A stretch of DNA of 64,000 bases from Aureibaculum algae. GTDB taxonomy: Bacteria; Bacteroidota; Bacteroidia; Flavobacteriales; Flavobacteriaceae. Of this stretch, positions 45,761 to 54,657 are shown in pieces. The DNA is taken from contig NZ_CP040749.1 in NCBI RefSeq assembly GCF_006065315.1, positions 1,750,501 to 1,814,500 of the forward strand. The letters run 5' to 3'. A model generated the notes under the pieces. The model did no database searches. It was not told the origin of the DNA and was given only the letters and a program-made list of their open reading frames with translations. Made by a program: the position numbers and the translations under genes. Position 1 is the first letter of the stretch. Each line of letters begins with the position of its first letter.

Positions 45761-46639
45761 CTACAAATCTCTTTTCTTTAATATGGCGTAAGAAGCATAA
45801 ATAAAAATAAATATCCAAACAGTAGCAATTACAATTTGATACCAATGTACACTAACATCAAAAGCAAAATTTTGCCCTAATTGTTTTCCGGCAGTTTGTA
45901 TCGCATTTAGTTTTGTAAAAGGTTGTTTTATCAAGTTAGCCATAGACTCTAATGGGAAAAACTGCATGATATCATTTACACCAATGGAAGATAACGAGTC
46001 GCTATTAACGGTATTATTTGATACGAGTTTATCGGAATTAAATTTCCAATATAGAAATCCCTTAAAAATATTTTCTACAAAAAACCATACGAGAATACCT
46101 CCAACCGCAAAGGCTGATCGTTTCACTAGAATCCCCATAAAAAGACCAAACGAAAAGAAAGCAGTTAATTTTATAAAGAATGCCAAAAGATAACCGAGAT
46201 CAGAAAAAATAATACTTAACTCATTAAAATCTGAATAAATTAGGCCTAAGATCATTGATACTACAAATACAAAAAATGTAGAAATTGCAGCAAAAACAAT
46301 TACAGTATAAAATTTTGATAGAATAAATTCCTTTTTACTTAAACCGTCAATTAAGTTTTGCTTCAATGTTTTATTACTATACTCATTTGCCATCATAGAG
46401 ACTATTACCAAGAGTAAAAAGAACTTAAAGATAGATGCCATATAAGTATTGAAATGCCAGATATAAGGAAAGTTAAAAATACCTTGATCGGCTAAATGGA
46501 ATTTTATAACACCAATATCAAATTTTATAGCTGCGATTAATGCAATTGATGTAAGTAGAGCAAAGTAGATGATAGTAAGCACTCTACTGGCTCTGTTGTG
46601 TTTTAGTTTGTGAAATTCTATGTTTAAAAGTCGTAACAT
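45761..46639 (-). CDS. ABC-2 type transporter permease
   Basis: 292-residue membrane protein with six hydrophobic segments (for example FKFFLLLVIVSMMANEYSNK, AISTFFVFVVSMILGLIY, LVWFFVENIFKGFLYW), the ABC-2 permease arrangement. N-terminal LNIEFHKLKHNR is typical of the NatB/bacitracin-like subgroup. Substrate unknown. It is 18 bp downstream of its ATPase gene and convergent with the second small RNA. Confidence 0.9.
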   Translation of the reverse strand: MLRLLNIEFHKLKHNRASRVLTIIYFALLTSIALIAAIKFDIGVIKFHLADQGIFNFPYIWHFNTYMASIFKFFLLLVIVSMMANEYSNKTLKQNLIDGLSKKEFILSKFYTVIVFAAISTFFVFVVSMILGLIYSDFNELSIIFSDLGYLLAFFIKLTAFFSFGLFMGILVKRSAFAVGGILVWFFVENIFKGFLYWKFNSDKLVSNNTVNSDSLSSIGVNDIMQFFPLESMANLIKQPFTKLNAIQTAGKQLGQNFAFDVSVHWYQIVIATVWIFIFIYASYAILKKRDL

Positions 46640-46657
46640 TATGTGGTAGCTTATAGG

Positions 46658-47557
46658 TTAGTTGTTGTTGGTAAGGGTTAAAAACTGTTGCTCTAAACTT
46701 GGCATTCGTTTGACTAAATGCGATAGCGTTATTCCGTTTTTAAATAAATAAGCATTGATTTCAGATGCTGACAATTCATTTTCCAAGGAGGCTATTAATT
46801 TTCCTTCTTCTTCTTTTATGTTAGCAATTGCGGGATGCTTTTCTAATAATTCCTTAAGTTTTTCAGAATCGGCCTCCGTGTTTAATTCAAAATAGCCATT
46901 TGTAGCCGTAATACCATCAACAGCTCCAGAATAAAGTTTAACACCATTACGGATAACAACCACATGGGAACATACTTTTTCTACTTCATCTAATAAGTGA
47001 GATGCTAAAAGAATTGTAGTGCCATTACGGGCAATGTCTTTAATAATTTTACGAATTTCATGAATTCCTTGTGGATCGAGTCCGTTGGTAGGTTCATCAA
47101 GAATTAAAATTTCAGGATCATTTAATAGGGCCGAGGCAATAGCTAATCGTTGTTTCATACCTAAAGAATAGGTTTTAAATTTGCTATCTCTACGCTCAAA
47201 TAAATTAACAACTTTTAGTTTTTCATCAATCTTATCATAAGAAACGCCTTTGATTTTGCAAATAAGTTTTAGATTTTGCACCGCTGTCATGTACGGATAG
47301 AAATTAGGACGCTCTATAATTGCTCCAACTTTTTTTAAGGCTTCATGTGTAGAAATATTTCCGTCAAACCAACTGAATTCTCCAGAGGTTTTATTAACAA
47401 CATTTAAGATGATTCCTAAAGTAGTAGATTTTCCACTACCATTTGGACCTAAAATGCCATAAACATTACCTTTTTCAATATCAAAGGATAAGTTGTTTAC
47501 CGCATGTACACTTCCAAATTTTTTATCTAAATTTCTGAGGGATAAGATGGTTTCCAA
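46658..47557 (-). CDS. ABC transporter ATP-binding protein
   Basis: 299-residue ATPase of the CcmA/NatA-like drug and antibiotic subgroup. Walker A is GPNGSGKST, the signature is YSLGMKQRLAIA, Walker B is ILILDEPTNGLDP and the switch region follows. The C-terminal ~80 residues form the extra domain found in this subgroup. The start is a TTG at 47557 (METILSLRN); no ATG is in frame. It pairs with the downstream permease. Confidence 0.93.
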   Translation of the reverse strand: METILSLRNLDKKFGSVHAVNNLSFDIEKGNVYGILGPNGSGKSTTLGIILNVVNKTSGEFSWFDGNISTHEALKKVGAIIERPNFYPYMTAVQNLKLICKIKGVSYDKIDEKLKVVNLFERRDSKFKTYSLGMKQRLAIASALLNDPEILILDEPTNGLDPQGIHEIRKIIKDIARNGTTILLASHLLDEVEKVCSHVVVIRNGVKLYSGAVDGITATNGYFELNTEADSEKLKELLEKHPAIANIKEEEGKLIASLENELSASEINAYLFKNGITLSHLVKRMPSLEQQFLTLTNNN

Positions 47558-47723
47558 GATTGTGATTATTTGATTACATTAAATAAGACGAACGAAATTG
47601 AATTTCGTAACAGAAAAAAAAGTTTTTCTCCTTTCTTTAGTTAATTTAATCAATAAATTTTAATCTCAAAAATTGAATTAAGGGTTCGGGATATTGGCTA
47701 AACACAAATGTGTTCGATCATTC

Positions 47724-48239
47724 TTAATTCATCAACTCATCGAAGTTGTCGAAGTCAAAATCATCAAAATTTTCTAGTGTATCGAAGTCATCGTCATCAT
47801 CACCATTAGAACTATCCTCACTGATAAATTCCTTATCTGGAGCTTCGCTTGGTACCACTCCCACTGAAAGTAATATACTTGGTAATTCAACTTGTGGCGT
47901 CTTTTCTTCAGAACTTATCAACTCTACATAGAATGTCCACATTGAAAAGAAATCATATACATATAGCAGTTTACCTTTATCCTCAGTTAAAATGTCTCTA
48001 AGAATAAAACCTTGCATAGAAATATTAGCTTCCGTTTCGTTCATATCAAACAAAGGGATTTCTTCACCTTGGTTCCAATCATCGTCTGTAAGATAAAAAG
48101 CAGCCATTTCTGTACCATCAAAACCAAAGGCATTGGTAATAGCATTATGCAAGTCTTCTAATGAATCGTTAAAATCAATAGCTATATCTCTTACAACATC
48201 TTCTTTAGTATCTAATATCAATCTTATTTTATATATCAT
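47724..48239 (-). CDS. pRiA4b ORF-3-like domain protein
   Basis: 171 residues with the pRiA4b ORF-3-like (MM3350) fold: IYKIRLILDTKEDVVRDIAI, then GFDGTEMAAFYLTDDDW and LLYVYDFFSMWTFYVELI. The C-terminal ~35 residues are extremely acidic (runs of D with F). Database names for this family often mention plasmid or IS1096 passenger genes, but nothing mobile is next to it here. Function unknown. It has its own TAACTTTG promoter box. Confidence 0.85.
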   Translation of the reverse strand: MIYKIRLILDTKEDVVRDIAIDFNDSLEDLHNAITNAFGFDGTEMAAFYLTDDDWNQGEEIPLFDMNETEANISMQGFILRDILTEDKGKLLYVYDFFSMWTFYVELISSEEKTPQVELPSILLSVGVVPSEAPDKEFISEDSSNGDDDDDFDTLENFDDFDFDNFDELMN

Positions 48240-48256
48240 AGCATTCTAATCTGGGG

Positions 48257-48264
48257 CAAAGTTA
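48257..48264 (-). promoter_or_regulatory. -7 box of the pRiA4b ORF-3-like gene
   Basis: The minus strand reads TAACTTTG, 17 bases before the ATG at 48239. Confidence 0.5.
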
Positions 48265-48322
48265 TGTATTTGTTATAAATAATAAGAACTGAAAGTAACT
48301 TTTTCTTTTATAGTCTTTTCAT

Positions 48323-48330
48323 TACTTTTA
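48323..48330 (+). promoter_or_regulatory. Probable -7 box of the menaquinone operon
   Basis: TACTTTTA matches TAnnTTTG except for the final base and lies 19 bases before the ATG at 48350. Confidence 0.35.
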
Positions 48331-48349
48331 CGGCAAATAGAACTGTTTT

Positions 48350-48769
48350 ATGGATAAAGTAGCATTATTAGAAGAACTAAATAGTCGTACAGAGAATACC
48401 TTGATGGTAACATTGAATATTGTGTATACAGATATTGGTGAGGATTATCTAGTCGCAACTATGCCTGTCAATGCTCGAGTGCATCAGCCAGCAGGTTTGT
48501 TGCATGGAGGTGCTTCAGTGGCCTTAGCAGAAAGTGTAGGTAGTACCGCAGCTCATTTTTCTATTGATATCAATACACAAGAAATACGTGGATTGGAAAT
48601 CACTGCAAATCATATTCGTGGTATAAGAGACGGAGTAGTTACCGCAATAGCAAAACCTATCCATAAAGGTAGAACAACACAATTATGGGAAATTAGGATT
48701 GTTGATGAACAAGAAAAATTGATTTCTATTTGTAAGCTTACTGTAATTGTTCTGAATAGAAAAGGATAA
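48350..48769 (+). CDS. PaaI/MenI-like hotdog thioesterase
   Basis: 139-residue hotdog thioesterase. The family loop HQPAGLLHGGASVALAESVGS (residues about 44-64) carries the catalytic glutamate and HGG motif of PaaI/YdiI proteins. Its place immediately before an isochorismate synthase gene suggests it is the 1,4-dihydroxy-2-naphthoyl-CoA thioesterase of menaquinone synthesis (MenI); that is inference from context. Its stop overlaps the next start by one base. Confidence 0.85.
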   Translation: MDKVALLEELNSRTENTLMVTLNIVYTDIGEDYLVATMPVNARVHQPAGLLHGGASVALAESVGSTAAHFSIDINTQEIRGLEITANHIRGIRDGVVTAIAKPIHKGRTTQLWEIRIVDEQEKLISICKLTVIVLNRKG

Positions 48770-49632
48770 TGATGCCGAAAAGAATCAAGAAGATTTTAAA
48801 AGTTATCGGGATTGTTCTTTTGGTATTTTTTACTGGTATAGTGATTGCCGCTCATATTTTTTTAAGTCCAACATCTGATAAAAAAGCCTTAACGGAATTA
48901 TCTATAAATAGTTTACATCCTAAAATTATCCACAAAACATATAATGGGTTTGAATATCGTGTGGCGGAAATGCAGCAAAAAATTGATACCAGTTTGTCAA
49001 CATTAGTTTTTGTACATGGCTCTCCTGGAGATTTTTTAGACTATAAAAGGTATTTAACAGATAGCACATTAAATGCAAGGGCGAATATATTGAGTTATGA
49101 CAGGATAGGGTATGGTACGGAAAATACTGGTAATGTTCAAGGAACTCTAGCTTTTGAATTGGGTCTTTTGAATGCAGTCACTAATGGTATTCCTGCTGAG
49201 AAAATTATATTAATTGGTTATTCTTATGGGGGCTCAATCGTTTTAGCTTCACCCAAAAATTACAAGTATAAAGTATCTTTGGCTAGTGCTGTAAATGCTG
49301 ATTTAGAACCAATTTTTTGGGGATTAAAAATTTATGATTGGAAATTAACACGATGGATTCTGCCTAAAAAAGTACAAGCGGCAGCGAAAGAAAAATATTC
49401 ACACCTATTTGATTTGCCCAAGTATGAGAATTTATGGAATAAAAGCCCTTCACCAATTGTAAATATTCAAGGTGATGCTGATTGGATTGTACCTTATGAG
49501 AATTCAATTTTTTTACAACATAAAATTGATGTAGATAAATTTAAAATGATTACCCTTGATGGTGTTGGTCATGAATTAGTTTGGTCAAATTTTGATTTGA
49601 TAAAAAGTGAAATTTTAAAAACACTTAAATAG
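48769..49632 (+). CDS. Membrane-anchored alpha/beta hydrolase
   Basis: 287 residues with an N-terminal anchor (ILKVIGIVLLVFFTGIVIAAH) and an alpha/beta-hydrolase domain: oxyanion FVHGSPGDFLDY, nucleophile elbow IGYSYGGS near residue 150, acid near GDADWIVPY and histidine in GVGHELVW. It lies between a MenI-like thioesterase gene (1-base overlap) and an isochorismate synthase gene (1-bp gap), so it may act in or near the menaquinone pathway, but it is not MenH by sequence and its position outside the cytoplasmic face is unexplained. Either the first or the second ATG (48772) could be used. Confidence 0.85.
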   Translation: MMPKRIKKILKVIGIVLLVFFTGIVIAAHIFLSPTSDKKALTELSINSLHPKIIHKTYNGFEYRVAEMQQKIDTSLSTLVFVHGSPGDFLDYKRYLTDSTLNARANILSYDRIGYGTENTGNVQGTLAFELGLLNAVTNGIPAEKIILIGYSYGGSIVLASPKNYKYKVSLASAVNADLEPIFWGLKIYDWKLTRWILPKKVQAAAKEKYSHLFDLPKYENLWNKSPSPIVNIQGDADWIVPYENSIFLQHKIDVDKFKMITLDGVGHELVWSNFDLIKSEILKTLK

Positions 49633-49633
49633 A

Positions 49634-50740
49634 ATGTTTGAAAATAAATCTATAAATGAACTTTTCGCAAAGGTTCAACAAGCTTTTGAAACTAAAAAAC
49701 CTTTTGTTGTATATAGGCAGCCTGAGAGTGATGTTGTTAAAGGTTTTTTTCAAAAAAATAATGACCTTTATAATACCAAAGACTATTTAGATTCAGGTTT
49801 CGTTTTTGCACCTTTTGACAATGCTTTACCTTCTATTTTATTTCCATTATCAGAATCTGAACTATACGCTTCTAAATTCACCGATGCTCATTTTATAAAT
49901 AAGCAAAATGATTTGTCTGTGGTGTCTAATTTAGAAAGTTCAAAAGCGGGGCATGTAGCATTGGTTGAAAAGGGGATTAAATTTTTAGAAAATAACAAGT
50001 ATAAAAAAGTGGTGCTCTCTAGAAAACAGACTATTCCTACTCCGGAATTTAATCTAGTTGAAACCTTTAAAAAACTACTTGTAAGTTATAATAATGCATT
50101 AGTGTATTGTTGGTTTCATCCTAAAGTGGGGTTGTGGCTAGGAGCAACACCTGAAACTTTGTTAAAGGTTAGTAAAACTACCTTTGCTACAATGGCATTG
50201 GCTGGAACACAGGTTTTTGATAATAAAAAATATTCTTCAGATCAAGATTCAGACTACAAAGATGTAGTATGGAAAGAGAAAGAGATAAAAGAACAAAAAC
50301 ATGTCACAGACTTTATATTAGAACAGTTCGAGCAGGGACGAGTACTAAATGATTTTAGGGTATCTAAGCCTTATACTACAAAAGCTGGAAATTTACTGCA
50401 CCTTCGAACTGATATCTCAGGAGAATTATCACCAGAACTAACGTTAAAAAATATAATTAATTTATTACATCCAACACCCGCTGTGTGTGGAGTACCTAAG
50501 CAAGAAGCGAAAGATTTTATTTTACAAAATGAAAATTATAACCGTGAATATTATACTGGGTTTTTAGGAGAATTAAACTTAGCAGGAACTTCAAATCTAT
50601 ATGTTAATTTAAGATGTATGCAACTTATAAAAAATACTATTGATATTTATATTGGTGGCGGTATTACAAATGATAGTAACCCTGAAAATGAATGGGAAGA
50701 AACCGTAGCTAAAAGTAAAGTAATGTTAAAAGTATTATAA
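49634..50740 (+). CDS. menF: Isochorismate synthase (chorismate-utilising enzyme)
   Basis: MenF converts chorismate to isochorismate, the first committed step to menaquinone. The 368-residue protein has the chorismate-binding fold: VVLSRKQTIP, WLGATPETLL, MALAGTQVFD, KEIKEQKHVTDFI, HLRTDISGEL, LLHPTPAVCGVPK and NREYYTGFLGELN. The shorter N-terminus is usual in Bacteroidota. Salicylate or anthranilate synthase activity is possible in principle, but the MenI-like neighbour supports menaquinone. Confidence 0.9.
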   Translation: MFENKSINELFAKVQQAFETKKPFVVYRQPESDVVKGFFQKNNDLYNTKDYLDSGFVFAPFDNALPSILFPLSESELYASKFTDAHFINKQNDLSVVSNLESSKAGHVALVEKGIKFLENNKYKKVVLSRKQTIPTPEFNLVETFKKLLVSYNNALVYCWFHPKVGLWLGATPETLLKVSKTTFATMALAGTQVFDNKKYSSDQDSDYKDVVWKEKEIKEQKHVTDFILEQFEQGRVLNDFRVSKPYTTKAGNLLHLRTDISGELSPELTLKNIINLLHPTPAVCGVPKQEAKDFILQNENYNREYYTGFLGELNLAGTSNLYVNLRCMQLIKNTIDIYIGGGITNDSNPENEWEETVAKSKVMLKVL

Positions 50741-50852
50741 TTTCACTTTATATTTAGCTCGGTCACTATTTGTATTTGGTTCTAAGAATTTTTATCTTTT
50801 AAGGTTGCTTTCAAAGTGTACGGATTGTAAAATTAGTGTACTTTTAATTGAA

Positions 50853-51572
50853 TTAAGGATTTGTAGACCATAAGGCTGCACTTTTAAGCATAGCTCTTCT
50901 TGGTAGTTTTAATCCTGCCACTATTAATTCTGCAAAATCTTCAGGTTGTAAAACACTATCTTGAGAATCTTTGGTTGCAATACCGAGTTCAATTGACATA
51001 TCAGATGCTATAGTACTTGGAGTTAATGTACAAACTCTAATATTATTTTTACGAACTTCTTTCATTAAGGATTCTGACATTCCAATTACTGCGAATTTTG
51101 ATGCAGAATAAGCTGAGGTACTGGCATTTCCATTTAATCCAGCTGTAGACGAAACATTAATAATATCACCTTCATTTTTTGCTATTAAATGAGGTAAAAT
51201 TTCTTTCGTCACATAATACATCCCCATCACATTAGTTTGAATAATTTGACTCCATTGGTTAACTTCCATTTCATTAAAAGTCCCGAATGCTGCAATTCCT
51301 GCATTATTTACCAAAATATCAACTGAACCTAAGGTTTTTATAATACTTTTAATACTATGTTTGACATCTTCGTAGTTGCTTACATCAAATACGGAATAAA
51401 TTGCTTTAATACCATAAGCTTCTAATTCAGAAACTGTTTCTTTTAAAATAGCTTCATTTCTTCCAGTTATAGCAACATCTATTCCTTCTTTCGCAAATGC
51501 AATAGCTGTAGCTTTACCAAGTCCCCTTCCGCCGCCGGTAATTATTGCTTTTTTATTTTTTAAATCTTTCAT
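50853..51572 (-). CDS. FabG-like short-chain dehydrogenase
   Basis: 239-residue SDR: cofactor motif TGGGRGLGKATA near 10-21, NNAGIAAFG, catalytic SAYSASKFAVIG (Tyr and Lys near 150-155), and PSTIASDMS. It resembles 3-oxoacyl-ACP reductases but sits alone, convergent with menF, without fatty-acid genes, so the substrate is uncertain. Confidence 0.9.
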   Translation of the reverse strand: MKDLKNKKAIITGGGRGLGKATAIAFAKEGIDVAITGRNEAILKETVSELEAYGIKAIYSVFDVSNYEDVKHSIKSIIKTLGSVDILVNNAGIAAFGTFNEMEVNQWSQIIQTNVMGMYYVTKEILPHLIAKNEGDIINVSSTAGLNGNASTSAYSASKFAVIGMSESLMKEVRKNNIRVCTLTPSTIASDMSIELGIATKDSQDSVLQPEDFAELIVAGLKLPRRAMLKSAALWSTNP

Positions 51573-51933
51573 ATGAGTTTATAGAATAAGTATTTATAAT
51601 AATTGTTTATAACCGTTTTATCCAATAGTCGTAATACGTTAAAAAGACATAATTTTTTCATTATTTTTTTTTAACTAATGTTTTAATTTTAACTTTTATA
51701 TTAAAGCGAATAGAACGACCACGAAGATATAAAATGAAGTTGAAAACGAATTATATAAATTCTAAAATTTAGCTTAAGACCTTGATGTTAATTCATACAA
51801 ATTACCTAATCAAAACAATTACTTCATCGAAATGAGTAATGAACCTTTATCTTTAAGTTTTATGATAATTCATGTGGCTTTATAATTCTTAAATAAAAGA
51901 CTGATTGTTGTTATAGTTAATGTATTTATAAAG
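51573..51933. other. Non-coding gap before the hairpin
   Basis: AT-rich sequence between the SDR start and the long hairpin at 51934. I found no frame with coding character, no RNA gene and no clear promoter box toward the SDR. Confidence 0.5.
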
Positions 51934-51983
51934 CTATCGTAATTTTATTAAGAATTGAAAATAATAAAATTACGATAGTTTTT
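51934..51983. terminator. Long hairpin downstream of the TonB receptor gene
   Basis: A perfect 17-bp stem (arm CTATCGTAATTTTATTA at 51934-51950, partner at 51962-51978) with an 11-base loop. It begins 10 bp after the receptor stop on the minus strand. T5 follows on the plus side; the minus side has only CTTTAT, so termination in the gene's own direction may be partial. Confidence 0.6.
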
Positions 51984-51987
51984 CAGA

Positions 51988-54255
51988 CTAAATATTAAAT
52001 TTTAGACCTAACATTGCAGTTCTTCCAATATTATAAATGCCTTCACTTTTTAAACGTGATAAATGCGAAATATACTCTGTATCTAAGGCGTTGTTAAGTG
52101 TAAAGCTGAGGTTAAACTTAGTGTTGTTAATTTTTACATCTCCACCAAGACCTAAATGTAATAATTGGTAACCATCAGATTTTGTTTCAAACAGTCCCAC
52201 GTTGTTTTGGTTTAATACACTTTCCAATTTTATGGATGCATACCCATTAGAAATCCAGTTTTTAATATCAAACTCACCACGTAAGGTGTTATTAAATTGA
52301 TTTGCCGGTATTAGTGGTAAGTAATCTCCATTGTCTTGTTTTCCAATTACCATTTCAAAACTACTTTCTAAATGCAACCAATCTAAAGGGTGAGGGTGTA
52401 AGTGGAATCCAAATTCACTACCATACAACTTCGAGTCATCTTGTATGTATGTATAGGCATCAATATCGTCAATAGTTGTTCCTGTAGGAGTTAAAAATAT
52501 ATAATTCTTAATCACATTTAAGAAACCATTGGCAAAAAATTCAATGTGTTCGTTTTTATATTCAAATGCTAAATCTATTTGATAATTTTGTTCGTTATTT
52601 AAATCAGAATTTCCTATTTCATATCTATTTGTACCATGATGTACACCATTTGAAGTCAACTCTGCTAAATTAGGAGCACGAAAACCTGTAGCTAAATTTA
52701 ATCGCGTCTCTACCTTATCAAATAATGTAGTTTTGTAACCTAAAGAAGCAGTGAAACTGTTGTATGAATTATCAATGGCATCAAATATATGTTCATCTCC
52801 CTCGTGTTCTACAATATGCTTTTCTGTATTAATATTTCTTGTGTCAAAGCGAATACCTCCTTGTAAAAAATGGGTATCCCATTTTGTATTTACCATAGCA
52901 AATACACCCAAATCATTCATGTTGGCATCGGGTATTAATAACTCTTCTCCCAAATTAGTATTGCTTTGTGTTAAACCTTGGACACCTAAAATACTCTCGA
53001 ACTGACCTATTGTGGGTAAATGATATTGCACATCATAAGTAAACGTTTTTAGCTTCATTTGTAATGAAGGTTCTAAATGTTCTTCATGCTCTTCTTCATG
53101 CTCTTCTTCCTCGTGTTCTTCTTCATGTTCATGCTCATCTTCAAATTCTCTTCTATTATTAGCGGTATAACCTAAATGAATATCTAAATTAGAATCATTA
53201 AAATAGATGTGATTATGAGAACTAATAATATAATTGTCAATTCTTTGATACGGATTTTGAGGAATAATATGAGAGTTTTGCACACCAATTCCTTCAGCGA
53301 TACCGATGTTTGATGAGGTTAAATTAAAACGATTGTCAGAACTGAAATTTTTCAACTCGAAACCTAAAGCAGATTTTACGTCAAACTCATTAAATCGAGA
53401 ATTGGTAACATGCGTTCCGTCTGGTATTTTATAATCGTGATGAGAATTATAGCCCATAGACGCTATAAATTTTATAGTTTCAGAAGAAGATTTAAAATTA
53501 AATGAAGTATTACTTCCCATAGTATTGGTAAAATATTTTTGACTAATGGTGGCAGTAGTAATATTCGCATTAGCATACTTTTCAGGATTAAAATACAAGA
53601 CCCCCCCTAAAGCATCAGATCCGTATAAAAGGGAAGCCGGACCTTTAATAATTTCTACACTTTCAACGCCATTATCATTTAATCCCAGCCCGTGTTCATC
53701 TCCAAACTGTTGATTTTCTAAGCGTACCCCTTGCGAATAAACCAATACTCTATTGCCGCTTAAACCTCTAATTACAGGTTTTCCAATACCCATACCTGTT
53801 GAAATTTGAGAAACCCCAGCAACATTAGAAATACCCTCAATAAGACTTACTGCTCCCGAGCGTTGTAATTGTTGAACTGTTTTGTGTTCTACCTTCATTA
53901 CATTTTCGCTTTGTAATTTATTAAATGGAGTAGATAATATGACTTCGTCCATATTAAAGACAGATTCTTCTAGAGTTACATCTAATACCGTACTTTCTTC
54001 AGTAATTTCTACTGTTACGGATTTTGAATTAAACCCGACATAACCGATAACAATTGTTAAAGAGCCTTTTGGTAAATTTTTTAAGATATAATTACCGTCC
54101 ATATCTGTTATTGTGCCTTTATGCAACTCTGGAGCATAAACATCGGCTTCAATAAGAGGCTGGTTATTGGTGTCAATAATTTTTCCTGAAAGCGTGTGTT
54201 GAGCATGTAATACAAGGCCACACCATACCATAAGTATAGATAAATAAATTTTCAT
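51988..54255 (-). CDS. TonB-dependent receptor with His/Glu-rich loop
   Basis: 755-residue outer-membrane transporter: signal peptide (YLSILMVWCGLVLHAQ), CarboxypepD_reg-like domain (about 20-100: SGKIIDTNNQPLIEADVYAP), plug (about 110-230: KPVIRGLSGNRVLVYSQGVR, KGPASLLYGSDALGGVLYF) and 22-strand barrel with a terminal aromatic strand (MLGLKFNI). An extracellular loop near residues 370-398 is almost entirely His and Glu, with repeated HEEE/EEHEEH words. That suggests capture of a divalent metal, zinc or copper most likely. It follows a small exported His/Cys protein gene (43 bp away), which is likely part of the same uptake operon. Confidence 0.93.
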   Translation of the reverse strand: MKIYLSILMVWCGLVLHAQHTLSGKIIDTNNQPLIEADVYAPELHKGTITDMDGNYILKNLPKGSLTIVIGYVGFNSKSVTVEITEESTVLDVTLEESVFNMDEVILSTPFNKLQSENVMKVEHKTVQQLQRSGAVSLIEGISNVAGVSQISTGMGIGKPVIRGLSGNRVLVYSQGVRLENQQFGDEHGLGLNDNGVESVEIIKGPASLLYGSDALGGVLYFNPEKYANANITTATISQKYFTNTMGSNTSFNFKSSSETIKFIASMGYNSHHDYKIPDGTHVTNSRFNEFDVKSALGFELKNFSSDNRFNLTSSNIGIAEGIGVQNSHIIPQNPYQRIDNYIISSHNHIYFNDSNLDIHLGYTANNRREFEDEHEHEEEHEEEEHEEEHEEHLEPSLQMKLKTFTYDVQYHLPTIGQFESILGVQGLTQSNTNLGEELLIPDANMNDLGVFAMVNTKWDTHFLQGGIRFDTRNINTEKHIVEHEGDEHIFDAIDNSYNSFTASLGYKTTLFDKVETRLNLATGFRAPNLAELTSNGVHHGTNRYEIGNSDLNNEQNYQIDLAFEYKNEHIEFFANGFLNVIKNYIFLTPTGTTIDDIDAYTYIQDDSKLYGSEFGFHLHPHPLDWLHLESSFEMVIGKQDNGDYLPLIPANQFNNTLRGEFDIKNWISNGYASIKLESVLNQNNVGLFETKSDGYQLLHLGLGGDVKINNTKFNLSFTLNNALDTEYISHLSRLKSEGIYNIGRTAMLGLKFNI

Positions 54256-54298
54256 TTTTGTAAATTTTATTATTGTTAATGCGTTGATAAAAAACTAA

Positions 54299-54625
54299 TT
54301 AAGCAATAATAGAAGGGGGTGCTCTTGAAGATTTTGTACTCTCAAATGAATAAAAGTAAGTTTGAGTATACGAATCAAAAAGTTGAAAATAAATATGGGG
54401 TTTGATTAACGTAAAGCTACTACTAAAATCAAATGAATTGTAAGTGATTTTTAAATGGTAAAAATGACAATCAATTTGCTTTTTATGGAAGTGTTTTTCT
54501 AATTTAGCATTACAAAAATAATGTTCATGACCTTCTAAAGCATGTAGTGTTTGAAATGCAAAGGGCAAAAGAACAACTATGGCTACAAGTGTAGATAGAA
54601 TTTTATGTGAATACTTTTTTCTCAA
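54299..54625 (-). CDS. Small exported His/Cys protein, partner of the TonB receptor
   Basis: 108 residues with an N-terminal signal (ILSTLVAIVVLLPFAFQTLHA) and a short metal-binding-like stretch: HEHYFCNAKLEKHFHKK, then DCHFYHLK. It ends with a polar tail. I do not recognise a family. The only start in frame is TTG at 54625, and a TATCTTTG promoter box lies exactly four bases before it, so the mRNA may be leaderless. It probably heads the receptor operon. Confidence 0.7.
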   Translation of the reverse strand: MRKKYSHKILSTLVAIVVLLPFAFQTLHALEGHEHYFCNAKLEKHFHKKQIDCHFYHLKITYNSFDFSSSFTLIKPHIYFQLFDSYTQTYFYSFESTKSSRAPPSIIA

Positions 54626-54629
54626 GTTG

Positions 54630-54637
54630 CAAAGATA
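54630..54637 (-). promoter_or_regulatory. Promoter box of the metal-uptake pair, placed for a leaderless start
   Basis: The minus strand reads TATCTTTG, then CAAC, then the TTG start. The four-base spacing matches ribD, dapF and uvrB. Confidence 0.5.
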
Positions 54638-54657
54638 CTAAAATCTTAAATAGTTTT

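Noticed and set aside
47724..48239. pRiA4b ORF-3-like / IS1096 passenger name as sign of a mobile element
   Set aside because: No inverted repeats, transposase or duplications nearby; the family is common in chromosomes.
48926..48934. Another TTATCCACA match
   Set aside because: Lies inside the alpha/beta hydrolase coding sequence; chance.
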